In this document: positions 13,056 through 20,839 of the stretch, in pieces
Position numbering within the stretch: the first letter of the stretch is position 1
Layout: each line of letters starts with the position of its first letter
Origin: a virus
Direction: 5' to 3' (one strand)
Virus record (IMG/VR): IMGVR_UViG_3300009593_003648
Coordinates: 1-36,869 of that record
DNA: 36,869 nt
Notes under the pieces: generated by a model
Told to the model about the DNA's origin: nothing
What the model saw: the letters and a program-made list of their open reading frames with translations, nothing else
Database searches by the model: none
Translations under genes and position numbers: made by a program

Positions 13056-13784
13056 TTACTTATCAACAAATGCTTTCTCGTAAACAAAGTTTCCTTGCTG
13101 ACTTAAACTACCACCTTGCCAACCGTTCTCTTTTAACATTTCTATCATCTCTGAATTAAAGTCAGGCGATCCGCATAACATCACAGAATCATTCTCTGGA
13201 GTCATTGGTGGTACTTCTAGTTTAGAAAATACCTCTCCTGTTTTAATATGATCAGTGATCCTTCCTTTGTTTACCCACTCTTCTCTAGTTACTGTTGGAT
13301 AATACTGAATAAATTCTTGCACGGCTAAATTAAAAAAATAATCATAGTATGCAAGTTCTTTTACTGTACGAACTGTATGACACACTATAACTTTTTTAAA
13401 TTTTAGATATGTGTCTGCATCTCTGCAAATACTAACAAAAGGTGCTATTCCGGTTCCTGTACCAATTAACCAAAGTGTTGTATCTTTCTTTAAAGAATCA
13501 CAAAGTAAAGTTCCAACCGGTTTAGGTCCTATTAAAACTTCGTCACCTTGTTTTATATCTTTTAGTTGAGATGTTAATGGACCATCTGGAACAACAATAG
13601 ATAAAAATTCTAAATAGTCTTCTCCTGGACCACTTACTATAGAATAGGCTCTCATAGTTTTGTTATCCAATCCTATCATTGTAAACTGTCCAGCCTCAAA
13701 TCTTAAACCTGCGTTACGTGTTGTTTTAAATGAAAATAATTTGTCTGAATAATGTTTTGTTGATATTACTTTTTCTTTGTGCAT
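13056..13784 (-). CDS. fpr: Ferredoxin/flavodoxin-NADP(+) reductase
   Basis: The product is 242 residues, near the size of bacterial Fpr (about 250). The FAD-binding RAYS motif (45-48), the NADP-binding LIGTGTGIAPF (106-116), the LCGSPDFN motif and a C-terminal end FVYEKAFVDK, like alphaproteobacterial Fpr, are all present. The enzyme passes electrons between NADPH and ferredoxin or flavodoxin. It is the last gene of the radical SAM operon and starts five bases after the upstream stop, with a late-type TAAATA (13795-13790) just before its ATG. The context suggests that it feeds electrons, through a host ferredoxin or flavodoxin, to the two radical SAM enzymes; this is inference. Confidence 0.9.
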   Translation of the reverse strand: MHKEKVISTKHYSDKLFSFKTTRNAGLRFEAGQFTMIGLDNKTMRAYSIVSGPGEDYLEFLSIVVPDGPLTSQLKDIKQGDEVLIGPKPVGTLLCDSLKKDTTLWLIGTGTGIAPFVSICRDADTYLKFKKVIVCHTVRTVKELAYYDYFFNLAVQEFIQYYPTVTREEWVNKGRITDHIKTGEVFSKLEVPPMTPENDSVMLCGSPDFNSEMIEMLKENGWQGGSLSQQGNFVYEKAFVDK

Positions 13785-13788
13785 ACGA

Positions 13789-14721
13789 CTATTTAAACTT
13801 GGTCGCTAATTGGTCGAAGCCATTCCGGCACACGTCCAAATCACACTTGATAGCCTTTTGAAGCCATTGCACATCTCTTAGAAGAACGTTTCCTAATCTT
13901 TCTCCTTGTCCACACCAGCCACGTCTTACGTTTCCTCTTTTATCAACAATAAATTGATCAACACCGGCGTTGCATCTCCAACCTTTATAATTCCAGTTGT
14001 TTTTTATTCTTCCATCTTTTTTATCTACAAATTCTCTATTCATGTCATGCCTTGCGTGAGTGTGTCCATCATATTTTAAATTTCCAGTATACATTGTTTG
14101 TTCTGGATCCCAGTCTTGTCCTTTCTCTTCAAAATAATATTTTAACTGATATGTTTTGTAAGGATAAAATTGAAAACCTTTGGTAAAGTTAGAAAACAAA
14201 AGTTTTAATTCTGTTTTGTATCCTTTGTTTTTAAGTATTTGATAAACGTGTATTGCTTTGTTCCATTGGTCATCGAGATGTGTACAATGAACCATTACTT
14301 TAACTGCAAGTTTTTTTTCAATCAAAAAATCAATTACTTTTTCGATATGTTCTAGATTTGCAAATTCTGTGTGATAACTTATTTCAACTTGTGAAAAATA
14401 AACGTAATATTCTTCCCACCATTCTATGCTGGCACTTCCGTTTGTGGTTAACTTGTTGCTTAATTTTTGATTACCCATACGTTGACAAATAGCCAACAGT
14501 CCTGGATTCAACGTTGGCTCACCTCCTACAAATTCAAAGGACGGTTTTCTATCTAACATTCTCAAAGAAGAAACTGTGTATTGAACTGCGTTTGCGATGA
14601 TATCAGGATCATCGAATTTAGAATCATTAGAATGTAAAATTGTTGGACAATACGAACAATCGTAGTTGCACATATTTCCAAACAGCCATTGTATGCGATT
14701 TATTTTAGGTTGCTGTTCCAT
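13789..14721 (-). CDS. Radical SAM enzyme with C-terminal cysteine-rich (SPASM/twitch-like) region
   Basis: The product is 310 residues. The CxxxCxxC iron-sulfur motif is Cys18-Cys22-Cys25 (MCNYDCSYC), followed by FVGGEPTLNP, the GGE motif that holds the methionine of SAM. The C-terminal quarter adds cysteines in WRCNAGVDQF, RRGWCGQG and CDLDVC, the layout of an auxiliary-cluster twitch/SPASM region. The substrate is unknown; SPASM enzymes often modify peptides or small carbon-based molecules. It overlaps the PLP-enzyme gene upstream by 17 bases and lies just before fpr. Confidence 0.85.
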   Translation of the reverse strand: MEQQPKINRIQWLFGNMCNYDCSYCPTILHSNDSKFDDPDIIANAVQYTVSSLRMLDRKPSFEFVGGEPTLNPGLLAICQRMGNQKLSNKLTTNGSASIEWWEEYYVYFSQVEISYHTEFANLEHIEKVIDFLIEKKLAVKVMVHCTHLDDQWNKAIHVYQILKNKGYKTELKLLFSNFTKGFQFYPYKTYQLKYYFEEKGQDWDPEQTMYTGNLKYDGHTHARHDMNREFVDKKDGRIKNNWNYKGWRCNAGVDQFIVDKRGNVRRGWCGQGERLGNVLLRDVQWLQKAIKCDLDVCRNGFDQLATKFK

Positions 14722-15583
14722 TGTTATACGTATTTAAGTACAACAATGCTTCCTTCATTGGCACCGCTTTTACAATGTTTCCATTGTCGTCGGTAGAAAA
14801 TGCAACGTGAATTGCAGGACTGGGTGCTAAATTTTTACAGTGTTCTAAAATATAATCATAATGGTCACCGTATTTTGTCCACAAATAATCTGGACCAAAT
14901 TTATCCATAAACTTAATACCCGTCCAAAAATTTTGTTTGCAAGGTATAGAATCGTTATCGGTCATCCAAGTAACATATCCTGGCATGGGTGCTCTAGAAT
15001 ATCTCACACCGGATCTGTGTTCGCTGATTCCATATGCTTTTGTCAAACTGCAACTTACTGATTGTATTGCAGGATGATCTAAATCAAAAGTTATTCCGCG
15101 ACTGCACGGATACCATGCCGCGTCTACGTGTACAGGAATATTTTCATATAAACATTTTTCTAATATTTCAGGCATCTTTGGATGAACTCCGTAATTCTCT
15201 CCACAGAATGGCATTGATATCAACAGAATGTCTCCGTTCTTTAAAGTATCCAACGTCTTTATCTTTATATTTGGAAAAAGTTGATTATGATAAAAAAATT
15301 CTCCTTCCAGTATAACTACCCTGTTAGGATACATCATGTATAGGTCGTTTATGGCCTGAGTAACGCCAAGTATTATTCGCCTGTCAGGAAAAGCATCTAG
15401 GTTTAGCAATTTATTTGTTTTGTGAGCCTGCAACCAATCCGTAAAATTTTTTATATAATGATCAATTGGATAATCCCAAGTGTAATCAATAGTTTTTAGG
15501 TATGTACGCATCTCTTGATCGTAAATAGGACGTTTCCTTTTTGCTGTCCTGTCTATCAACGATTCTAATTTTTCAATATCCAT
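14705..15583 (-). CDS. Fold-type I PLP-dependent enzyme (aminotransferase-like)
   Basis: The product is 292 residues, roughly 100 short of a normal class I/V aminotransferase. HVDAAWYPCSRG carries the aspartate (Asp154) expected to contact the PLP ring, and SVSCSLTKAYG carries the candidate Schiff-base Lys182. ILGVTQAINDLY fits the phosphate-binding helix. The small C-terminal domain looks reduced. The start overlaps the stop of the upstream radical SAM gene (TAATG), and the end overlaps the next radical SAM gene, so all three are probably translated together. It could be a transaminase, a desulfurase-like enzyme or a decarboxylase. Confidence 0.75.
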   Translation of the reverse strand: MDIEKLESLIDRTAKRKRPIYDQEMRTYLKTIDYTWDYPIDHYIKNFTDWLQAHKTNKLLNLDAFPDRRIILGVTQAINDLYMMYPNRVVILEGEFFYHNQLFPNIKIKTLDTLKNGDILLISMPFCGENYGVHPKMPEILEKCLYENIPVHVDAAWYPCSRGITFDLDHPAIQSVSCSLTKAYGISEHRSGVRYSRAPMPGYVTWMTDNDSIPCKQNFWTGIKFMDKFGPDYLWTKYGDHYDYILEHCKNLAPSPAIHVAFSTDDNGNIVKAVPMKEALLYLNTYNNGTAT

Positions 15584-16785
15584 TACATTAATTCTTTCAA
15601 ATAATTTGCTTCGTCTTGTATTTGTATGCCTCTAATTGTGTTTAGCCAATTGGTATAATCTCGAAAAACTTTTTGAGTTTTATCCATTGTTGTTATCAAA
15701 GCACCTTGAAGAGTGTCATATTTTTTGGAAACATAATTTTCGTATGAATCAATTTGGTCGTCTGGAACACAACCAAGTGCTTTCAATTCTGGAACCATCT
15801 CATTAATTATTTTATCTTTATGAGTATCTGGCAACAAAGTCAATGCAGACATATAAGGTTCCCAAACAAAATTAAAACTGCAAGAAAATTTGCTAGACGA
15901 TAGGTCTTTAAAATATCTTATTGTGTCAACAACATTGAACACGTTGTAGATACTTACAGTAATGTTTACGCATATAGCATATAAGTTCAAATTAATAATT
16001 TTTTTATAATTACTTACTACCTTGTCAAATGAATATCCCCTTATCCATTCGTATATTTTTCCTGTGCCATCGATGCTTACGTTCAACTGCACGTTGGTGA
16101 GTTTGGATAATGTATCCAAAGTTTTTTGAGGTATGTGTGTAATGTTGCTGACCAACACTATTTTAAGATTGGGTTTAATTTCACTAATACGATCCAGTAA
16201 GTTCAAACAATTTTTATCGTACAATGGTTCTCCTCCCTTGATCATTAGTACCTCTAGTGTGTCCAAACGATCCATTATGCTATTAACAAACTTTTTGGAT
16301 AATGAAAAATACTTGTAGGGTTTGGATGGCCAATTTTTATTGAGTTCCATATCTTTCCTCAGAGACTCAGGCAAAGATTTTTCTTGTTGATACCATCCAG
16401 AACTATGGTTGTGGTTGCACATAGCACACGCCAGGTTACACTGATTACTGAAATTAATTTCGATCTGTTTAAGATGATGTATATCTTCCTTTGATCTATA
16501 TCTGTTGTATCTAAGCCTCTGGCTGTCCATCTTGGCACGTTCTCTTCTGTGGCAAGAACCACAAGCCGACACAACTTCATTGTTGGTCATCTGTTCTCGC
16601 ATTTTCATTATGGGTGCTGAATTAAAAATTTCGTCTATAGTAACTTCTTTTTGATTTAGGTCTGCTATTGGAAATTTGTCTGACATATTCCACACAGGAC
16701 AAGGTTGTGCGTTTCCATCTGCTGTTATAGTCAGTGTTTCAAATGGATGATAGCAAAAATACTTGTCCTTTGATAAATCTCTCAT
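15583..16785 (-). CDS. Radical SAM enzyme with N-terminal twitch domain
   Basis: The product is 400 residues. An N-terminal cysteine-rich module (Cys11, Cys29, Cys75 and Cys78: FCYHPF, QPCPVW, ACGSC) precedes the radical SAM core, which has Cys116-Cys120-Cys123 (QCNLACAMC) and the SAM-binding MIKGGEPLYD. Having the auxiliary-cluster twitch module in front of the core rather than behind it is a form I associate with marine phages. Its product is unknown. It is the first gene of the four-gene operon, with TAAATA (16797-16792) six bases before the ATG, and is divergent from the gene at 16813. Confidence 0.85.
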   Translation of the reverse strand: MRDLSKDKYFCYHPFETLTITADGNAQPCPVWNMSDKFPIADLNQKEVTIDEIFNSAPIMKMREQMTNNEVVSACGSCHRRERAKMDSQRLRYNRYRSKEDIHHLKQIEINFSNQCNLACAMCNHNHSSGWYQQEKSLPESLRKDMELNKNWPSKPYKYFSLSKKFVNSIMDRLDTLEVLMIKGGEPLYDKNCLNLLDRISEIKPNLKIVLVSNITHIPQKTLDTLSKLTNVQLNVSIDGTGKIYEWIRGYSFDKVVSNYKKIINLNLYAICVNITVSIYNVFNVVDTIRYFKDLSSSKFSCSFNFVWEPYMSALTLLPDTHKDKIINEMVPELKALGCVPDDQIDSYENYVSKKYDTLQGALITTMDKTQKVFRDYTNWLNTIRGIQIQDEANYLKELM

Positions 16786-16791
16786 GGTAAT

Positions 16792-16807
16792 TATTTAATG
16801 TTAAATA
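16792..16807. promoter_or_regulatory. Overlapping divergent late-type boxes
   Basis: TAAATA on the minus strand (16797-16792) and on the plus strand (16802-16807) are four bases apart and face the radical SAM operon and the ATE/GNAT-like gene respectively. They sit six and five bases from the two start codons. Confidence 0.6.
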
Positions 16808-16812
16808 TGCAT

Positions 16813-17598
16813 ATGAAACTTGTATTTGATCATACAGTGGGCAAACAAGAGGATCAAGACCTTGTGTTATGCAGACCACTTGCAATAGTAGAACCAGAAG
16901 AAGAAGCAGAAGCAATAGAACAAGGCTGGTTGGCATTGGATTATCCTTTAAACGAGCAAGAAGTATTTTATCAATCTCGTTCAACCAGAATAACACTAGA
17001 AGATTGGGAACCAAAATTCAAAACGTGGAAAATTGACAACGAGGAAATTCGTTTAAAACATATCGAGGCAAATCACCTTGTTAAACTTTTAGGATTGCCA
17101 AACATCTACAAACAATACATGAAGCGAAAAGGATTTAAAATGGACTATGATCCATTTACACATATGCACAAACGAGACAGTTTCTTAATTTTTTATGTTA
17201 AAGAAATGGACAACATAGTTGGCTTCACAAAACTTAAATCATATATGTATCAGGAAGATGCATTTGGACGTTACACTAACCAACTGGGAGATGATCTCGA
17301 TGAAATTACTTTTGCCGCATATGAATCTTGCCTGCACTGTAATACACATCCAATATCACAGATTACTTTAGATATGGAAATTAAATGGGCAAAAGATAGA
17401 GATGCCCATCATTATTATTTAGGTTCCGGATATGAAAACTCTTCGTCATACAAAAGCAAACAGAAAAACTTTGAATGGTGGACAGGCACCTACTGGTCTA
17501 AATCGAAAAAACAATATCAAAAATTATGCAGAAGCGATTCTCGGACAACTACTTTGCAGGACGTCTCCAAGGTCCCGTCACTTCTTTTTCGTAGTTAG
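16813..17598 (+). CDS. ATE/GNAT-fold transferase-like protein
   Basis: The product is 261 residues from the ATG at 16813, chosen because TAAATA ends five bases before it; ATGs at 16798 and 16807 are alternatives. The central and C-terminal part has IFYVKEMDNIVGFTKLKSY and then HYYLGSGYENSSSYKSKQKNFEWWTG, a strand-turn-helix order like the acyl-transferase core of arginyl-tRNA-protein transferases and related GNAT proteins (YxYLGxYI...Y K). It may therefore transfer an amino-acyl or acyl group to an amine. Assignment is tentative. It faces the radical SAM operon across a very short shared promoter region. The last 50 bases overlap the convergent gene. Confidence 0.5.
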   Translation: MKLVFDHTVGKQEDQDLVLCRPLAIVEPEEEAEAIEQGWLALDYPLNEQEVFYQSRSTRITLEDWEPKFKTWKIDNEEIRLKHIEANHLVKLLGLPNIYKQYMKRKGFKMDYDPFTHMHKRDSFLIFYVKEMDNIVGFTKLKSYMYQEDAFGRYTNQLGDDLDEITFAAYESCLHCNTHPISQITLDMEIKWAKDRDAHHYYLGSGYENSSSYKSKQKNFEWWTGTYWSKSKKQYQKLCRSDSRTTTLQDVSKVPSLLFRS

Positions 17599-18052
17599 GA
17601 TCCCAATTTTTATAATAGTCAGTAGTATTACGTAATATATCTGAGAACTTGTTCAGTTTAGTTAGACTTTGTACAAGGAACAGAATATAAGTTCCGTTGT
17701 TTAATTGTATGTCTTTCACAGATTCTTTTATGTCAGGGTGATCTTCCAGTACCACAATGTCATGTCGCATAAAATATCCGTTGAGATCTTCTGCAAGTTT
17801 TACAGTTTCGTCTGCTGTGAATTGATCCGGTTGTGCTATCATGCACAGCACATCTTTTTCTTCAAAATCAAAATTAAAAATGTGTCCGTACAGTGTGGCA
17901 TAATCGGCCACTCCGTCCAGTTCCAAAAACTCGACTTTGTCTTCAAGTATGGCTTTTTGAGCAAAAGGACACGGTGGTAAGTTTCCAAACACAGGATTAG
18001 GTTTGGTAACAAATTCACTGATCCATTTTTTCACGTCATCGGTTGCTGTCAT
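17549..18052 (-). CDS. Conserved-looking protein of unknown function
   Basis: The product is 167 residues, soluble, beginning MTATDDVKKWISEFVTKPNP with a PCPFAQKA segment (about 27-34) followed by alternating strands and helices. The proline-cysteine-proline N-terminal motif and mixed alpha/beta layout suggest a small enzyme or binding domain. I recall similar N-terminal motifs in other marine phage hypotheticals but cannot name the family. It is divergent from the DUF6614-like gene. Confidence 0.6.
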   Translation of the reverse strand: MTATDDVKKWISEFVTKPNPVFGNLPPCPFAQKAILEDKVEFLELDGVADYATLYGHIFNFDFEEKDVLCMIAQPDQFTADETVKLAEDLNGYFMRHDIVVLEDHPDIKESVKDIQLNNGTYILFLVQSLTKLNKFSDILRNTTDYYKNWDPNYEKEVTGPWRRPAK

Positions 18053-18071
18053 TAAATATCTCTGTTATAAT
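18043..18071 (+). promoter_or_regulatory. Sigma70-type promoter for the amidinotransferase pair
   Basis: TTGCTG (18043-18048), 17-base spacer and perfect TATAAT (18066-18071). Initiation near 18078 gives a leader of about nine bases to the ATG at 18087. Its -35 lies inside the start of the divergent gene. Confidence 0.65.
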
Positions 18072-18086
18072 ATATTTAAAGGACAC

Positions 18087-18422
18087 ATGGCAGATATCTA
18101 TCACATTTGGGCAGACCATCACAAGGACGTAGACGCATACGATTTTGCAAAGAAGATGCGTAAGTTTCTGGACGGTTTGGTTGATTTGGGCAGGATGAAG
18201 AGTTATCGTTTGACTCGAGCCAAGTTGGGTTTTAGGTCAATGGATCTACCAGAGTTTCACATCATGATGGAATTTGAAAATATGCAACAACTGGATGACG
18301 CAATGACTTCCGTGTTGCGTAATGAGAAAAACATAGACGAAGCACACGTGTCTTTCAATCAACTTGTGGACAAGGACACCATACAGCATTTCTTATACAG
18401 AGACTTTCCTGATGACATATAA
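18087..18422 (+). CDS. DUF6614-like small protein
   Basis: The product is 111 residues. MADIYHIWADHHKDVDAYDFAKKM, the RLTRAKLGF segment, EFHIMMEFENMQQLDDAM and the C-terminal YRDFPDD match the pattern I know from DUF6614, a family common in alphaproteobacteria, with a predicted ferredoxin-like (dimeric alpha/beta barrel) fold. The start is preferred at 18087 over upstream codons because of AAAGGA and the promoter. Its stop overlaps the amidinotransferase start by 11 bases, so the two are translationally coupled and probably functionally linked. Biochemical role unknown. Confidence 0.65.
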   Translation: MADIYHIWADHHKDVDAYDFAKKMRKFLDGLVDLGRMKSYRLTRAKLGFRSMDLPEFHIMMEFENMQQLDDAMTSVLRNEKNIDEAHVSFNQLVDKDTIQHFLYRDFPDDI

Positions 18423-19614
18423 AGTAAACAGTTGGGACGAGTTCTCTCCACTCAAAACATTAATACTTGGTAGTGTGTTTGACACAACATTTTTTGACGC
18501 AATCAAAAATCAAAAGATACAGTATGCATTAAAGAAAGTGTTTGAAGAAACACAAGAAGATCTAGAAGCATTCCGGACACAGATGCAATCACATGGTATC
18601 AAAGTATTCCAAGCACAGCCAACAGAAATGGGATACAAAACTTCCATAATGGACTACATCGACGAGGAAGGTCGCATAGGATACACACAGAAATCAGAAA
18701 AAACCAGAACCAATCTAGTACCGGCTCCCCCTTTGCAGGTCAGAGATGAAACAATAGTGATGGGCAACAAAGTGTTTGTCACTGAACACGCATTCACCGT
18801 AGAGATGTTGAGACCTTATTACACAGAATGGTTTGGAGAGGACAACTGTAACTTTAGGGTGTTGGATGGCCATATAACCGGTAGAAGAACCAACCAGAGT
18901 ATCAGCAGTTGGCTCAAACGTTACGGCAAAGAAAGAGGGTTTGGCAACAAAACAGATTACAAGCAACTGACCACAGAAGAATTAGAAAAAATAAATGAAC
19001 AGCACAGGGTACCAGGATTCTGTGCACCAAACATAACTCGTATAGGCAAACACTGTCTTGTGGACGTGTGGCAAACACCAGACATAAAAGAAATAATGTC
19101 CATGGAATATCCTCAGTTTAATTACAACGAAATTAGTCTCGGAGGACACAACGACAGCATATTCTCTGTGCTGAAACCCGGTGTTGTCATTGCCGCAGAT
19201 TGGGTAAGGGAAAACAATCTACAAGCATCATTTCCTAATTGGGAAATTGAATATTTTGCCGATCCCAACTGGAACTCTGTTAACAAATGGTTACAACTCA
19301 AAGAAGTCAACAAAGGTGCTTGGTGGGTACCCGGACAAGAGGATAACTCACAGTTCACACATTTTGTTGAACAATACCTAGGAAACATGACAGGCGAAGT
19401 GGAAGAAACAGTGTTTGATGTCAACTGTCTAGTGCTGGACGACAAGCACGTTGTAGTTAATAGTGATAATCCACAACTAACCGCCTATCTGCGTAAGCAC
19501 AATTTAGAGCCAATATTTTCTCCGTTCAGAAATAGATTCTTCTTCGACGGTGGGTGGCATTGTTTAACATTAGATATAGAACGGGTAGGAATTCAAAAAG
19601 ACTACGGTCTGTAG
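18412..19614 (+). CDS. Amidinotransferase (GATM/StrB-like)
   Basis: The product is 400 residues, close to glycine amidinotransferase size. The catalytic cysteine is Cys384 in FFDGGWHCLTLDIER, the classic GG-x-HC pattern. The histidine/aspartate pair probably lies in SLGGHNDSIFSVLKPGVVI, and VNCLVLDDKHVVV corresponds to the conserved strand before the active-site loop. Family members move an amidino group from arginine to an amine (glycine, inosamine phosphates); arginine deiminases are relatives. The acceptor here is unknown. It follows the DUF6614-like gene in an overlapping pair and is succeeded by a hairpin at 19627-19649. I know of few phage examples. Confidence 0.85.
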   Translation: MTYKVNSWDEFSPLKTLILGSVFDTTFFDAIKNQKIQYALKKVFEETQEDLEAFRTQMQSHGIKVFQAQPTEMGYKTSIMDYIDEEGRIGYTQKSEKTRTNLVPAPPLQVRDETIVMGNKVFVTEHAFTVEMLRPYYTEWFGEDNCNFRVLDGHITGRRTNQSISSWLKRYGKERGFGNKTDYKQLTTEELEKINEQHRVPGFCAPNITRIGKHCLVDVWQTPDIKEIMSMEYPQFNYNEISLGGHNDSIFSVLKPGVVIAADWVRENNLQASFPNWEIEYFADPNWNSVNKWLQLKEVNKGAWWVPGQEDNSQFTHFVEQYLGNMTGEVEETVFDVNCLVLDDKHVVVNSDNPQLTAYLRKHNLEPIFSPFRNRFFFDGGWHCLTLDIERVGIQKDYGL

Positions 19615-19619
19615 ACCAT

Positions 19620-19681
19620 TTTACGCAAAAAGACGCTTTCGCTTTTTTTAAATTTACGCAAATAAAAATTTACGCTTACGC
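19620..19681 (+). repeat. Short TTTACGC repeats
   Basis: TTTACGC occurs at 19620-19626, 19653-19659 and 19669-19675, with a fourth TTACGC at 19676-19681. They flank the hairpin at 19627 and lie before the gene at 19706. They may be a binding site or a degraded repeat. Confidence 0.5.
19627..19649 (+). terminator. Hairpin with T-run after the amidinotransferase
   Basis: AAAAAG (19627-19632) and CG pair with CG and CTTTTT (19640-19647) around a CTTT loop with one bulged A, followed by more T. This is the most typical intrinsic-terminator layout in the window. Confidence 0.6.
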
Positions 19682-19705
19682 CTGCACATCTGTAAATAAT
19701 TGGTG

Positions 19706-20839
19706 ATGCAATATTCTTTAGTAATAATAAAAAATTACGATCTAATGGATTGCGTCAGAGACTATTTCTATCAATCCTTGATGCCCCATGGTTTCCACAG
19801 CACTTCTGTTTGTGACAAAGAACAAATAGATTTGACTTTGAGGGAACTTAAAACAAGCCACGCAGTTGTTATAGAAGAGGGTATGTTTTTCAAAAATAAC
19901 CTAATGCCTCCCAAACACACTGATTACGATCTTGTAGGACATATACTTGATCGAAAAGAGAAATATTATGAACTACACAGACAGCATTTTATCATCAATG
20001 TGGAAAAATGGAAGGAGTTAAGGGCACCAGCATTCATCACACAAGAAGTTGGATCAGTCACTGAAGTGAAAAGGTCACAAGATAACTTCCACGACGATTA
20101 CACACCTACTTGGATCGAAACTAAAAATGTACAAAATATAAAAAAAACAAAGTTGAGGCACGGCGGCCACGTAATAAGTGAATTCTTAAAAGCGGGTCTT
20201 AGAGTGAGACCATTTGACAAGGAAGAGAGATCGTCTAAAAACTTTGTGTATTACGATGAGTCAGAACAGATCAGTAATGCATTGTCTATTGCACAACTAT
20301 CTCGACCGAATTCTTTCTATTATCCAAAAGCAACTTCATACAACGAAAAAATATTTTGGAGATGTTATCCAACTTACGTTTCTGTCGCTAACGGAGTTGA
20401 AAGCCTATATAAGATTAAAAATGTCTATCCATGGATCAACGAAATAATCTTTTATGATGTATCTCTTCCTGCGTTGATTTTTACAGAGCTCTTGATAAAA
20501 AAATACACAAAAGATTATAAAAGTTTTGTGCAGGAATACGAAAAAGAGACCGGTGCAAGTCAATACAACAAGTCTTATGATTCCATTGATTGCCTTGACG
20601 ATTATACCAATCCAGAAGAAATTTTACCTGTGTTGGAACATATCAGGAAAAATGTAAAAGTTCAATATTGTTTTGGCGACATAACACGCACATCTGTTAT
20701 TGAAGAATTGCAAACTGACACTCTTATAAATTTAAGTAATGTGTTTCAATATAAATTTAATATATTAAGGGCACACGAACAAGAATATTGGAATAGGAAG
20801 ATCGAAGAATTAAGTGTCAAAACTGAAATTTTGACCTAA
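19706..20839 (+). CDS. Large protein of unknown function
   Basis: The product is 377 residues and soluble. The start at 19706 is seven bases after a TAAATA box (19693-19698). The N-terminal half has strands and an acidic stretch (SHAVVIEEGMFFKNN), and INVEKWKELRAPAF around residue 96 is reminiscent of sugar-transferase proteins. The C-terminal half has YVSVANGVESLY and NEIIFYDVSLPALIFTELL, a Rossmann-like pattern. A two-domain glycan enzyme or methyltransferase is possible but not established. Its last 30 bases overlap the convergent hydroxylase-like gene. Confidence 0.5.
   Translation: MQYSLVIIKNYDLMDCVRDYFYQSLMPHGFHSTSVCDKEQIDLTLRELKTSHAVVIEEGMFFKNNLMPPKHTDYDLVGHILDRKEKYYELHRQHFIINVEKWKELRAPAFITQEVGSVTEVKRSQDNFHDDYTPTWIETKNVQNIKKTKLRHGGHVISEFLKAGLRVRPFDKEERSSKNFVYYDESEQISNALSIAQLSRPNSFYYPKATSYNEKIFWRCYPTYVSVANGVESLYKIKNVYPWINEIIFYDVSLPALIFTELLIKKYTKDYKSFVQEYEKETGASQYNKSYDSIDCLDDYTNPEEILPVLEHIRKNVKVQYCFGDITRTSVIEELQTDTLINLSNVFQYKFNILRAHEQEYWNRKIEELSVKTEILT

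Noticed and set aside
12875-13087. Alternative minus-strand ORF overlapping the charged 65-residue protein
   Set aside because: It lacks supporting start signals, runs into the fpr gene end and has low-complexity composition caused by the shifted frame.
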